A stretch of 42,499 nucleotides of DNA from Bacteroidota bacterium (GCA_013286835.1 JABDEZ010000013.1:1-42499), one strand, 5' to 3'; numbered from the stretch's first letter, positions 9,166 to 17,031 are shown. The notes: generated by a model not told the origin, from the sequence alone. A program made the numbers and translations.

Positions 9166-9197
9166 CAAATGTAGCACATTTCTAAATATCATGTAAA
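9166..9197 (-). promoter_or_regulatory. Promoter of the AraC-type regulator
   Basis: On the minus strand, TTTA, a 20-base spacer and TACATTTG form a Bacteroidetes -33/-7 pair with one mismatch in the -33 element. The -7 element ends 20 bases before the ATG. Confidence 0.6.
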
Positions 9198-9213
9198 CTA
9201 ACGTATATCATAA

Positions 9214-9250
9214 ACATAAAAAAAGCACCAGATAAATTAACCTGGTGCTT
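9214..9250 (-). terminator. Intrinsic terminator of the thiolase gene
   Basis: On the minus strand, AAGCACCAG pairs with CTGGTGCTT across a ten-base loop and runs directly into a T-tract (seven T in a row counting the end of the stem). It lies 20 bases after the thiolase stop. Confidence 0.88.
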
Positions 9251-9269
9251 ACACAATATTTAGTAACGG

Positions 9270-10445
9270 TTATACCCTTTCAATGATCCCAGCTATACCC
9301 TGCCCACCACCAATACATGCGGTAATGATACCGTATTTCTTATCCAGGCGTTTCAGGTCATGTAGCATTTGCACAGTAAGTTTGGCACCAGTACATCCTA
9401 ACGGGTGACCAAGAGCAATAGCCCCACCATTTATGTTCAGCTTTGTTTCATCAATGCCCAGCTCACGTACCACCGCCAGCGATTGTGATGCAAATGCTTC
9501 ATTAAGTTCAATAAGGTCTATCTGGTCAAGCGTCATGCCTGCAGCCTTTAGTGTTTTGGGTACCGCCTTTACAGGTCCTATCCCCATCACACGCGGATCC
9601 ACACCTGCACTTGTACAAGCTACCAGCCTTCCCAGTGGTTTCAGTCCTAGTTGGTTTACCAGGCGTTCACTCATCACAAGTACAAACGCAGCGCCATCGC
9701 TGGTCTGGCTTGAGTTACCAGCAGTTACACTGCCACCTTGCGCAAACACAGCCGGCAGTTTTGCCAGCACTTCTAACGATGTATCTGCACGTGGCCCTTC
9801 ATCCGTATCTACAATATATTCTCGCTGGGCTTTCTTACCCTTTTCGTTCACGTAAATTTCCTTAACCGTTATGGGTAAAATGCCATCTTTAAAATAGCCT
9901 TCTTTTATGGCATTAATAGCCTTTTGGTGAGAATGGTATGCAAACGCATCCTGATCGGTACGGCTCACTTTAAAATCCTGGGCTACTTGCTCTGCGGTAA
10001 GTCCCATACTCAAGTAATAATCAGGAGAGGTTTTGGCAAATTCATAGTTGGGCATAGTGCGCCATCCTGCGGTAGGTACCAGGCTCATGCTCTCTGTGCC
10101 ACCGGCTATAATGCATTCAGCCTGGCCGGTTTGTATTTTGGCAGTTGCAATGGCTATTGTTTCAAGTCCGCTCCCGCAATAGCGGTTCACAGTGAGCCCC
10201 GCTGCCCATTCGCCCACAGCTTTATTGGCTATTATGCGTCCTACCTGCAAGCCTTGTTCAGCTTCCGGCACCGCATTACCCACCAGCACATCATCTACCA
10301 GTTTAGGATCCAATTGGGGCACACTTGCCAGTAGTCCTTTTATTACATCCACCGCCAGGTCTTCAGGACGATAGAAACGGAAACCGCCACGTTTTGATTT
10401 ACCAACCGCTGTACGAAACCCTGCTACTATATAGGCTGTCTGCAT
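9270..10445 (-). CDS. Acetyl-CoA acyltransferase / thiolase
   Basis: This 391-residue protein is full length for the thiolase family. The nucleophilic cysteine is Cys90 in NRYCGSGLE. The catalytic His347 lies in GHPLGCTGAK and the second cysteine, Cys377, in CIGGGQG. The enzyme catalyses thiolytic cleavage of 3-ketoacyl-CoA or condensation of two acyl-CoA units in the cytoplasm. The EAEQGLQVGR segment resembles FadA/FadI-type degradative thiolases, but no FadB-like partner is adjacent, so beta-oxidation or acetoacetyl-CoA synthesis are both possible. It is monocistronic, with a plausible promoter at 10471-10499 and a strong terminator. Confidence 0.95.
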   Translation of the reverse strand: MQTAYIVAGFRTAVGKSKRGGFRFYRPEDLAVDVIKGLLASVPQLDPKLVDDVLVGNAVPEAEQGLQVGRIIANKAVGEWAAGLTVNRYCGSGLETIAIATAKIQTGQAECIIAGGTESMSLVPTAGWRTMPNYEFAKTSPDYYLSMGLTAEQVAQDFKVSRTDQDAFAYHSHQKAINAIKEGYFKDGILPITVKEIYVNEKGKKAQREYIVDTDEGPRADTSLEVLAKLPAVFAQGGSVTAGNSSQTSDGAAFVLVMSERLVNQLGLKPLGRLVACTSAGVDPRVMGIGPVKAVPKTLKAAGMTLDQIDLIELNEAFASQSLAVVRELGIDETKLNINGGAIALGHPLGCTGAKLTVQMLHDLKRLDKKYGIITACIGGGQGIAGIIERV

Positions 10446-10470
10446 ATGCTTAGAAAGATTGAATCTGTTA

Positions 10471-10499
10471 CGAAACTAAAGTTAATGAAAGCAATGCAA
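10471..10499 (-). promoter_or_regulatory. Candidate promoter of the thiolase gene
   Basis: On the minus strand, TTG, 18 bases and TAGTTTCG (one mismatch to TAnnTTTG) lie 25 bases before the ATG. The match is imperfect and the call is tentative. Confidence 0.35.
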
Positions 10500-10622
10500 T
10501 GATAATGTTTTGCTTGCATGGATTTTAACTGGGTTGCAATAAGCACACTCTATTGTGGCATCATTTTTCCTTGCAGTTAGGTATTGTAAGCAATCAATAA
10601 CTTTATACCACGCAAAATAATT

Positions 10623-10988
10623 ATGACAAACAAGAAAACACTGGTACTTGGCGCATCTGAAAACAGTAGCCGGTACAGTAACATGGCCATACGCCGCCTT
10701 ACTGATAAGGGGTATCCCGTTATAGCTATAGGCAATAAGAAAGGCAAAGTGAATAATGTAGAAATAATTACAGAACAAGTAGTTGATAAAGATATAGACA
10801 CAGTAACCCTCTATTTAAATCCCACCAACCAAAAGCCTTATTACGACTACATATTAAGTCTTAAACCCAGGCGCATCATATTTAACCCCGGTACAGAAAA
10901 TGACGAGCTGGAACGTCTTGCTTTAAAAGAGGGTATAAATGTCTTAGAATCGTGCACACTTGTTATGCTGAGCACGGGGCAATACTAA
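10623..10988 (+). CDS. CoA-binding domain protein (YccU/CoA_binding_2 family)
   Basis: This 121-residue single Rossmann-like domain begins TLVLGASENSSRYS, the nucleotide-binding start of the CoA_binding_2 family. It continues with VIAIGNKKG, TLYLNP and FNPGTEN, and ends in ESCTLVML, all expected family positions. Members bind CoA in vitro, but their cellular role is poorly defined. It diverges from the thiolase gene across 177 bases, which is suggestive for a CoA-related role but not proof. Its 3' end overlaps the convergent anmK gene by four bases. It starts at an ATG in TTATGAC. Confidence 0.85.
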   Translation: MTNKKTLVLGASENSSRYSNMAIRRLTDKGYPVIAIGNKKGKVNNVEIITEQVVDKDIDTVTLYLNPTNQKPYYDYILSLKPRRIIFNPGTENDELERLALKEGINVLESCTLVMLSTGQY

Positions 10989-12082
10989 CCTCCGTTATAT
11001 CCCTGCCCCATCCATATAGTACCACCAACGCTGTCTTTCGTTGCGCCTGTCACATCACTGAGCACAGTATTTTCCTCGCGCCATCTCAGTGCGCCAATGA
11101 GGGCCATTACCAGCCCTTCTTTGTATTTTACAATGCTGTCATCAGGTATTGTTACTGTTACATTAAGTGGCAGCAGGGCTTTATGTAGCTGTTCCATCAA
11201 AAACTTATTAAAAGCGCCACCGCCTGTTACCAGCATATGTGCATCAGCTTGGGTTGGATATAACCGTACAGCGGCAGCTACCTGGTCTGCAATGTGTTCT
11301 ACCATTGTACGCAGCATATCAGCATTACTATGCCCACTTTCTAAAAGTATAGGGAACACCAGATCACGGGCCTCCTCATTGCCTAATGATTTTGGTCCGA
11401 TCTGCTTGTAATATTGCCTATCATTCAACTCAGTAAGCACGTCAAGCAATATATTACCCTCTGCAGCTATTGCACCATCTTCATCCATATCCTTTCCTTC
11501 ATTCTTAGCCAGGCGGTTCAGTACCTGATTGGCAGGGCAAACATCAAAGGCTAATAATTTATTTTGGTTTTGTATAGTGATGTTGCAGATACCGCCAATG
11601 TTCAGGCAATATTCATAATTGCCAAACAAAAGCTTATCGCCAATAGGCACGATTGGTGCTCCCTGCCCGCCCAGCGCTACGTCCAGTGCACGTAGGTTAT
11701 CTATAACAGGCAACCCCGTAAGTGCTGCTATCATAGCTCCATTGCCTATCTGGCAGGTGGTTTGTTGTTTAGGTTCGTGCATTATGGTATGCCCATGGCT
11801 GGCTATGAAATGCACCTTGTGGTCTATGTCGTATTGCTCAATAAAACGCATCACCTGTTCCCCCAGGTACCTGCCATACGCAGTATCTAAACGCAGAAAT
11901 TCCTGCACAGATTTGGTACTTATATATTCAAGAGCATTCACCCATTCATCAGTATAAGGTATGCAATCTGCATGAATGATCTCAAATGTCCAAGCGCCCC
12001 TCACTTCTTCCAGTTGCGTATATACTATATCCAGCCCGTCCATTGAGCTCCCCGACATAAGACCAATTACTTTGTACACCAT
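10985..12082 (-). CDS. anmK: Anhydro-N-acetylmuramic acid kinase
   Basis: This 365-residue protein belongs to the ASKHA fold. The phosphate-1 motif GLMSGSSMDGLD is at residues 7-18. Other landmarks are ASHGHTIMHEP, the NIGGICNIT segment and the adenosine-site VTGGGAFN. AnmK cleaves the 1,6-anhydro ring and phosphorylates anhydroMurNAc to MurNAc-6-phosphate, recycling cell-wall sugar in the cytoplasm. No murQ etherase is adjacent. The start ATG is three bases after a perfect -7 match (12086-12094), so the transcript may be leaderless. The family begins right at this methionine, so a later start is unlikely. Confidence 0.95.
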   Translation of the reverse strand: MVYKVIGLMSGSSMDGLDIVYTQLEEVRGAWTFEIIHADCIPYTDEWVNALEYISTKSVQEFLRLDTAYGRYLGEQVMRFIEQYDIDHKVHFIASHGHTIMHEPKQQTTCQIGNGAMIAALTGLPVIDNLRALDVALGGQGAPIVPIGDKLLFGNYEYCLNIGGICNITIQNQNKLLAFDVCPANQVLNRLAKNEGKDMDEDGAIAAEGNILLDVLTELNDRQYYKQIGPKSLGNEEARDLVFPILLESGHSNADMLRTMVEHIADQVAAAVRLYPTQADAHMLVTGGGAFNKFLMEQLHKALLPLNVTVTIPDDSIVKYKEGLVMALIGALRWREENTVLSDVTGATKDSVGGTIWMGQGYNGG

Positions 12083-12085
12083 GCT

Positions 12086-12094
12086 GCAAATTTA
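12086..12094 (-). promoter_or_regulatory. -7 element abutting the anmK start codon
   Basis: TAAATTTGC on the minus strand matches TAnnTTTG fully and ends three bases before the anmK ATG. If it is used, transcription would start at or inside the start codon. No clear -33 element was seen. Confidence 0.35.
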
Positions 12095-12232
12095 GTTTTT
12101 TGAGTGATTAGTATGCAGATGATTTAATAACTTGAGCATAGATGTGGCGTGGTTTTATTTGCCGTGAGTTTTAATAATTGAGAATTAAGATTAGCGTCGG
12201 GACATTTGTGTAATTTTCAGATAAATAACAGC

Positions 12233-13213
12233 ATGAGCAATAGCATTCGCAAAATAGGCATCATGACATCCGGCGGTGACAGCCCGGGTATGAACGCCGC
12301 TATAAGGGCTGTAGTACGTACCAGCCTGTATCATGAAATGGAAGTTTTCGGTATCAGGCGCGGTTATCAGGGTATGATAGAAGGTGACATTTTTAAAATG
12401 AAGACCACTGATGTATCCAACATTATAAACCGTGGCGGCACTATTTTAAAAACAGCGCGCAGTAAAGATTTTTTCACAGAAATAGGCCGGCAGAAAGCAT
12501 ATTATCAAATACAGCAGCACGGCATAGAGGCACTGGTGCTTGTTGGGGGCGACGGCACCTTCAGGGGGGCTGTAAAGTTTTTTGAAGAGCATACCATACC
12601 TGCAGTAGGCATACCGGGCACTATAGATAAAGACCTTACTGGCACCGACTATACAATAGGTTTTGATACTGCTGTAAACACTGCAGTAGAGGCCATAGAC
12701 AAAATACGTGACACCGCAGAAGCACACGACCGTCTTTTTGTAATTGAGGTAATGGGGCGCGATGCAGGCTATATAGCACTGAACAGTGGCATATCATGTG
12801 GGGCTGAAGACATACTGATACCTGAACAGGTGCATAATATATCAGAAGTGCTCAACAGGATAGATCATGACGAACGAAGAAAGAAAACAGTACACATAAT
12901 AGTAGTAGCAGAAGGAGATGATGGGGGTGCCAAAAATCTATCTAAAAGCATTAAGGAACGTTTTCCCTTGCTGGATACCCGTATTTGTGTATTAGGACAT
13001 ATACAACGCGGAGGGGCTCCCACCTTCGCAGACAGAGTGCTGGCCAGCAGACTGGGTTTTGCAGCTGTAAATGCCATTCGCGAAGATCGTACCCAGGTAA
13101 TGGTAGGAGTTATCAATGGGGAACTGTCTTACACACCGTTCCGCAATGCCATAAAAGAGAACAGTCCTATTTCGGCTGATATGCTGGAAATGATACGCGT
13201 ACTATCCCATTAG
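12233..13213 (+). CDS. pfkA: ATP-dependent 6-phosphofructokinase
   Basis: This 326-residue protein has the usual length for bacterial PfkA. GGDSPGMNAAIR is at the N-terminus and GGDGTFRGA holds the ATP-site glycine that distinguishes ATP-dependent from PPi-dependent enzymes. The catalytic loop reads GTIDKD, where most PfkA proteins have TIDND, so the catalytic aspartate is kept but the next residue is lysine. EVMGRDAGYIAL and GHIQRGGAP are the fructose-6-phosphate and C-terminal signatures. It makes fructose-1,6-bisphosphate, committing sugar to glycolysis. The ATG at 12233 is chosen over an upstream TTG because PfkA begins just before the GIMTSGGDS strand. A strong bidirectional hairpin follows. 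Confidence 0.96.
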   Translation: MSNSIRKIGIMTSGGDSPGMNAAIRAVVRTSLYHEMEVFGIRRGYQGMIEGDIFKMKTTDVSNIINRGGTILKTARSKDFFTEIGRQKAYYQIQQHGIEALVLVGGDGTFRGAVKFFEEHTIPAVGIPGTIDKDLTGTDYTIGFDTAVNTAVEAIDKIRDTAEAHDRLFVIEVMGRDAGYIALNSGISCGAEDILIPEQVHNISEVLNRIDHDERRKKTVHIIVVAEGDDGGAKNLSKSIKERFPLLDTRICVLGHIQRGGAPTFADRVLASRLGFAAVNAIREDRTQVMVGVINGELSYTPFRNAIKENSPISADMLEMIRVLSH

Positions 13214-13233
13214 TACGTGCAACCACATAAAAA

Positions 13234-13263
13234 ATCCGGGATAGCTTGCTGGCATTCCCGGAT
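13234..13263. terminator. Bidirectional terminator between pfkA and the His-rich gene
   Basis: ATCCGGGA and TCCCGGAT form an eight-bp stem with a 14-base loop. An A-run precedes it (a T-run on the minus strand), and a TTTTT tract lies a few bases after it on the plus strand. It serves two convergent genes. Confidence 0.75.
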
Positions 13264-13281
13264 AAACCTTTTTACACAATT

Positions 13282-13488
13282 TTACTTAGTACTCTTGGTT
13301 TTTTCAGAGTGTTTTTTTGCTGCTTCTGTAGCATGAGATTTTGCATTTTGACGATGACCTTCTGCTGCATGCGCATGCGATGCAGCCTGTTCGTCATTAC
13401 CCTCCTGGTGGCTTGTTTGTGCCTTACGATGACTCTTGGCAGCTTCTTCGTGATGTTGGGCTGCCTTCTCGTGATGATCGTGTTTCAT
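13282..13488 (-). CDS. Histidine/alanine-rich heptad-repeat mini-protein
   Basis: This 68-residue protein has no hydrophobic core and no cysteine. It contains twelve histidines, most spaced seven residues apart (6, 13, 20, 27, then 38, 45, 52). It reads as units such as HHEKAAQ, HHEEAAK, SHRKAQT. The pattern predicts a long polar helix with a stripe of histidines on one face, which could bind metal or nucleic acid; this is inference. I recall similar His-heptad mini-proteins as unannotated conserved proteins in other bacteria. ATG start; the 3' hairpin is shared with pfkA. The upstream 160 bases are very AT-rich and hold a nine-base direct repeat. A gene is supported by the regular amino-acid periodicity. 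Confidence 0.75.
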   Translation of the reverse strand: MKHDHHEKAAQHHEEAAKSHRKAQTSHQEGNDEQAASHAHAAEGHRQNAKSHATEAAKKHSEKTKSTK

Positions 13489-13570
13489 AAAATGATTTAT
13501 TTTTACAGCATAACGCGTAAGAATTATGCCGTCAAATCATACACATAAAATAAATTGACTTAGTTATTTT

Positions 13571-13596
13571 TTACTATAAATATTATTATATAGTAA
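13571..13596. repeat. AT-rich inverted repeat upstream of the His-rich gene
   Basis: TTACTATA and TATAGTAA are eight-base perfect arms separated by ten A/T bases. It lies about 85 bases upstream of the ATG at 13488 and next to the direct repeat at 13592-13620. It could be an operator or a weak hairpin. Confidence 0.4.
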
Positions 13597-13620
13597 CCAA
13601 TTCAATGAGCGAGTAACCAA
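13592..13620. repeat. Direct repeat AGTAACCAA, two copies 20 bases apart
   Basis: The copies are at 13592-13600 and 13612-13620. A spacing of 20 bases is about two helical turns, compatible with a regulator bound to one DNA face. It lies between the 179-residue secreted protein gene and the His-rich gene, upstream of the latter. Confidence 0.45.
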
Positions 13621-13652
13621 CTTTTAATAATTATATAACTCTGATGAACACA

Positions 13653-14192
13653 CTAACCTTTTATCATTTTAAGTGTGGAAACTATTTCCTTAAAGGCATT
13701 CAGTTCCTCAGTTGTAGCGGGCCGTTTATAAATATTCATGGCAACTGAAAAGCCATACTTATATTGCTGACCAGGATTTATAAAAACTATATACTGGTAA
13801 AAATCGCCTGGCACATATTCCAATTTGCCATAGCTCCGGTAGGTGGGATGTTTTATGTCAGTATCCGCTTCCTTTAGGTTACTATATTCGTTTCTATAGA
13901 TACTTATATTTTCTTCCAGGTCTTTATCTGTAAACTCATCCTGTTTCAAAAAAACGGCCAATTGCACAAGTGCACCTCCGCTTTTAATGCTGTCTTCATT
14001 TACATACAGTATGGCATTAGCCTGGTACTGTTCAGCCGTCTTGGTATTACATTCCCAGCCGGCAGGTTCTTTTAAGGCAAACATGAACCCATTGCCTGTG
14101 ATAACCACATTTTTTAATCCAACAGAATCTGGAGTTCCTGCCCATAAACAATGAGCGGTGAGCAAGAACAACAAGGCAAAGAAATATTTCAT
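13653..14192 (-). CDS. Secreted protein of unknown function
   Basis: This 179-residue protein has a clear signal peptide (MKYFFALLFLLTAHCLWAG, cleavage after about residue 18) and no lipobox cysteine at the expected place. The mature part has alternating strand and helix character (FALKEPAGWECNTK, YQYIVFINPGQQYKYGFSVAMNIY) and ends in a helix with LNAFKEIVSTLKMI. The FALKEPAGW-type opening followed by a late FKEIVSTL helix resembles small single-domain periplasmic proteins annotated as hypothetical in Bacteroidetes. I cannot name a family. It lies downstream of fbp on the same strand, 106 bases away, with a weak hairpin between. Confidence 0.75.
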   Translation of the reverse strand: MKYFFALLFLLTAHCLWAGTPDSVGLKNVVITGNGFMFALKEPAGWECNTKTAEQYQANAILYVNEDSIKSGGALVQLAVFLKQDEFTDKDLEENISIYRNEYSNLKEADTDIKHPTYRSYGKLEYVPGDFYQYIVFINPGQQYKYGFSVAMNIYKRPATTEELNAFKEIVSTLKMIKG

Positions 14193-14245
14193 CTACTACT
14201 TAACGGTTAAACACAAAACTTAGTGCAAATATAGCTGTATAATAA

Positions 14246-14266
14246 AGGGCCGCATATCGCAGCCCT
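14246..14266 (-). terminator. Possible weak terminator of fbp
   Basis: On the minus strand, AGGGC, 11 bases and GCCCT are followed by TTATTAT. The stem is only five bp, so termination is uncertain and readthrough into the secreted protein gene is possible. Confidence 0.4.
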
Positions 14267-14298
14267 CTATCATCTAAAATCATTACCATAAAAAGCCC

Positions 14299-15324
14299 TT
14301 ACAATACAGCTTCCTTTTGTTTCACAAACTCAAGCGCTTTATTTACCATGCTTTTTGATCCAATGAATACGGGCACACGTTGATGCAGGTCATTGGGTTC
14401 AATATCCAGGATGCTTTGATGGCCATCTGTAGATTTACCACCAGCAGCTTCTATAAGAAATGCCATTGGATTACACTCATATTGCAAACGCAGCTTACCT
14501 TTAGTCGACACCTTATCTGCAGGATACATAAAGATTCCTCCTTTAATAAGCGTACGGTGCATATCTGCTACCATTGAACCTATATACCTGTGCGAATAAG
14601 GACGGCCATCTTCAGCGTTTACTTCCATGCAATAGTTCAGGTAGGCGCGTAGATCATCATCGTAATAGGCGCTATTACCCTGGTTGATGGAGTATATCTT
14701 ACCTTTGTCCGGCACCATCATATTAGGGTGAGACAAACAGAACTCGCCTATAGATGGTTCAAGAGTAAATCCATTCACACCCAGGCGGGTGGCATATACC
14801 ATCATGGTACTAGAGCCATATATTACATAACCAGCAGCCATGAGCCTGTTACCTGGTTGTAAAAAATCGGCCTTGGTACAGGGTTTACCCAATGGGCTTA
14901 TTCTGCGATATATGGCAAATATGGTACCTATTGGTGCGTTTACATCAATATTGGAAGAGCCATCCAATGGATCAAAAAGAACCACATATTTTGAATTAGC
15001 AGAAAAATCATCCTCATAACAAACAATGTCATCATTTTCTTCCGATGCTATACCGGCACAGTCCATACCATTTTTCAGAATGCTGATCAGTGTTTCATTG
15101 GCATAAACATCCAGTTTCATCTGTTCTTCCCCTTGCACATTAGTAGCGCCATGCTTACCCAATATATCAACAAGCCCTGCTTTGCGCACCTGCTTGTTTA
15201 TCATTTTTGAAGCGAGGCCTATATCGCGCAACAATGAAGAAAGTTCGCCGGTGGCTAATGGGAATTTTCTTGTTTCCTGTATGGTAAATTCATCCAGGGT
15301 CAGTAATTTGTGTTGAGAAGCCAT
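14299..15324 (-). CDS. fbp: Fructose-1,6-bisphosphatase, class I
   Basis: This 341-residue protein has the metal and phosphate site FDPLDGSSNIDVN, the upstream SEENDD acidic loop and the substrate loop YIGSMVADMHR. KGGIFMYPAD and KLRLQYECNPMAFLIEAAGG are the class I C-terminal signatures. It removes the 1-phosphate from fructose-1,6-bisphosphate, the gluconeogenic reverse of PfkA, whose gene lies 1.1 kb away pointing toward it. ATG start. A -7 element lies 52 bases upstream. Class I enzymes are typically inhibited by AMP, but I did not map the AMP site here. Confidence 0.97.
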   Translation of the reverse strand: MASQHKLLTLDEFTIQETRKFPLATGELSSLLRDIGLASKMINKQVRKAGLVDILGKHGATNVQGEEQMKLDVYANETLISILKNGMDCAGIASEENDDIVCYEDDFSANSKYVVLFDPLDGSSNIDVNAPIGTIFAIYRRISPLGKPCTKADFLQPGNRLMAAGYVIYGSSTMMVYATRLGVNGFTLEPSIGEFCLSHPNMMVPDKGKIYSINQGNSAYYDDDLRAYLNYCMEVNAEDGRPYSHRYIGSMVADMHRTLIKGGIFMYPADKVSTKGKLRLQYECNPMAFLIEAAGGKSTDGHQSILDIEPNDLHQRVPVFIGSKSMVNKALEFVKQKEAVL

Positions 15325-15375
15325 ACAAGTAATTTAATAAATATATTATCCGGATCTGTTTAATAGTAATTAATA

Positions 15376-15383
15376 CAAAAGTA
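15376..15383 (-). promoter_or_regulatory. -7 element upstream of fbp
   Basis: TACTTTTG on the minus strand matches TAnnTTTG fully and lies in the divergent fbp/corA interval. No clear -33 element is seen. Confidence 0.45.
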
Positions 15384-15491
15384 ACAAAGATGTGTGGAAA
15401 ACGCTACGTTTCTTTGACGATATAAACGCTTGATTTTAAAATAACGCTTTGAATCTCATCACAATATCTGTCTAAAATATAAAAATTACAT

Positions 15492-16431
15492 ATGCTCCAG
15501 TTTTACAGGAATATAAATCATCAAACACAGCAGATTAGTAATCCTGAAGAAGCTAACTGGATCAACGTAACACCTCCTTTTGAGCAGATAGAAATTGACA
15601 ACCTCAGTAGCAAATTAAACATCCCCCGCGATTTTCTCACCGACACATTGGACATGGAAGAAAGATCGCGCTATGAAACCGAGGACGGAGTTAAAATGAT
15701 CATCATTAAAACACCGGTCGAAAACAAGTCGGTAAGCACAAGCGATGCTTACTACATCACCACCTATATCCATCATTATTACTGCCAATAATCAAATAGT
15801 AACAGTAAACTCTTTCGACAATGCGGCCATACATCTTTTCCTGGAGTCGTTTGCCAAACGTCACCCCGAAAAACCCAATATGATGGTGTTGAAAATTTTT
15901 GAGAAGGTGATATGGGATTACATACACGTATTACGCGATATAAACCACAGGCGCGACCAGCTGGAGCAGGAACTATATGATTCCAACCGGAATTATGAGC
16001 TATTGCAGATTATGAGGGTACAAAAAAGCCTGGTGTATTTTGTAACGGCACTGCGCTCTAACGAGCTATTGCTCATGAAAATGGACCGCACCAATTACCT
16101 GCATTGCAATGATGAGGAACTGGAATTTTTGCAAGATCTGGTAATAGAATTTTCCCAGGCCCTTGAAATGGCCAACAATTACACCAATATCCTCAGCAGT
16201 ACCATGGATGCTTTTGCAAGCATAATAAATAACAACATGAACATTGTGATGAAGCGGCTTACGGCCATAACCATAATGCTTTCTGTACCCAACCTGGTAT
16301 TGGCATTCTTTAGTATGAATGTTAGCTTCCCTATGCAAAACACTGTTAAGGGTTTTTATGCGGCCATTTCCATCGCCATTATTATATCGTTTATTACCAG
16401 TTGGTATTTTAATAAAAAACGTTGGTTTTAA
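15492..16431 (+). pseudogene. corA: CorA-family divalent-cation transporter interrupted by a +1 frameshift
   Basis: Two overlapping frames make one CorA-like protein. Frame one (15492-15791) gives the cytoplasmic N-terminal part up to about DAYYIT, then runs into a stop. Frame two picks up at about 15760 with PISIIITANNQIV and continues through the long helix to two C-terminal membrane segments and the KKRWF tail, ending at 16431. Removing one base near 15756-15768 joins them into about 312 residues, the family length. The pore signature GMN reads SMN here (FFSMNVSFP), an unusual change. CorA proteins form pentameric Mg2+ channels in the inner membrane. It is either a real mutation, a sequencing or assembly error, or less likely programmed frameshifting. 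Confidence 0.8.
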
Positions 16432-16553
16432 TTACTGCGTTCCAAATTATTACCTCTGAATTGGACGTGGCAATCTTTATATAGGCCTCGTGCAGCATAA
16501 GGATAAAAGTCCTCTATGGATATAGAATTTAATTTGTGCATAAATTTGAGTTG

Positions 16554-16973
16554 ATGAACAAGCGCTTCAATATAAGAGTATATGGGCTGTTGATAGATGA
16601 TGGCAAATTATTGGTCAGCGAAGAGCCTTTTAGGGGGCAGTTGATAACCAAACTGCCCGGTGGTGGACTGGAATGGGGCGAAGGTAGTATCGACTGTCTT
16701 AAACGCGAATGGAAAGAAGAGCTGGACCTTGATATTGAAATACTTGCCCATTTTTATACCACAGACTACTTTATAAAATCCTGGCTCGACGATTCCCAAT
16801 TGATCAGCATATATTATCTTGTAAAAGCTCCTGTAACTGAATCGATTAAGAATATGGTCCCCGGCGAGCGGACTTATTGGATGGATATTGCAGACGTGAA
16901 TAATGAAACCTTTACATTACCCGCCGACAAAGTTGTTGCAGGCATACTAAATAAAATGCACGGTAACAATTGA
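16554..16973 (+). CDS. NUDIX hydrolase
   Basis: This 139-residue protein has a Nudix box spanning GGLEWGE through REWKEEL, matching GX5EX7REUXEE. The usual glycine after the EE pair is replaced by aspartate (EELDLD). Nudix enzymes hydrolyse nucleoside diphosphates linked to another moiety, with Mg2+ bound by the box glutamates; the substrate here is unknown. The ATG at 16554 is preferred, but a GTG at 16536 in the same frame (adding HKFEL) is possible. It stands between corA and the ABC exporter on the same strand with gaps of about 120 and 85 bases, so an operon is not certain. Confidence 0.88.
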   Translation: MNKRFNIRVYGLLIDDGKLLVSEEPFRGQLITKLPGGGLEWGEGSIDCLKREWKEELDLDIEILAHFYTTDYFIKSWLDDSQLISIYYLVKAPVTESIKNMVPGERTYWMDIADVNNETFTLPADKVVAGILNKMHGNN

Positions 16974-17031
16974 GAATAGGCACATAGAATATAGTTAAGT
17001 TGTAATTAATACAAGGTTGCTTATAACCAAG

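Noticed and set aside
13246-13548. 100-codon cysteine-rich frame on the plus strand opposite the His-heptad gene
   Set aside because: It overlaps the terminator and mirrors the histidine/alanine codons of the minus-strand gene. The minus-strand product has regular periodicity; this one does not.
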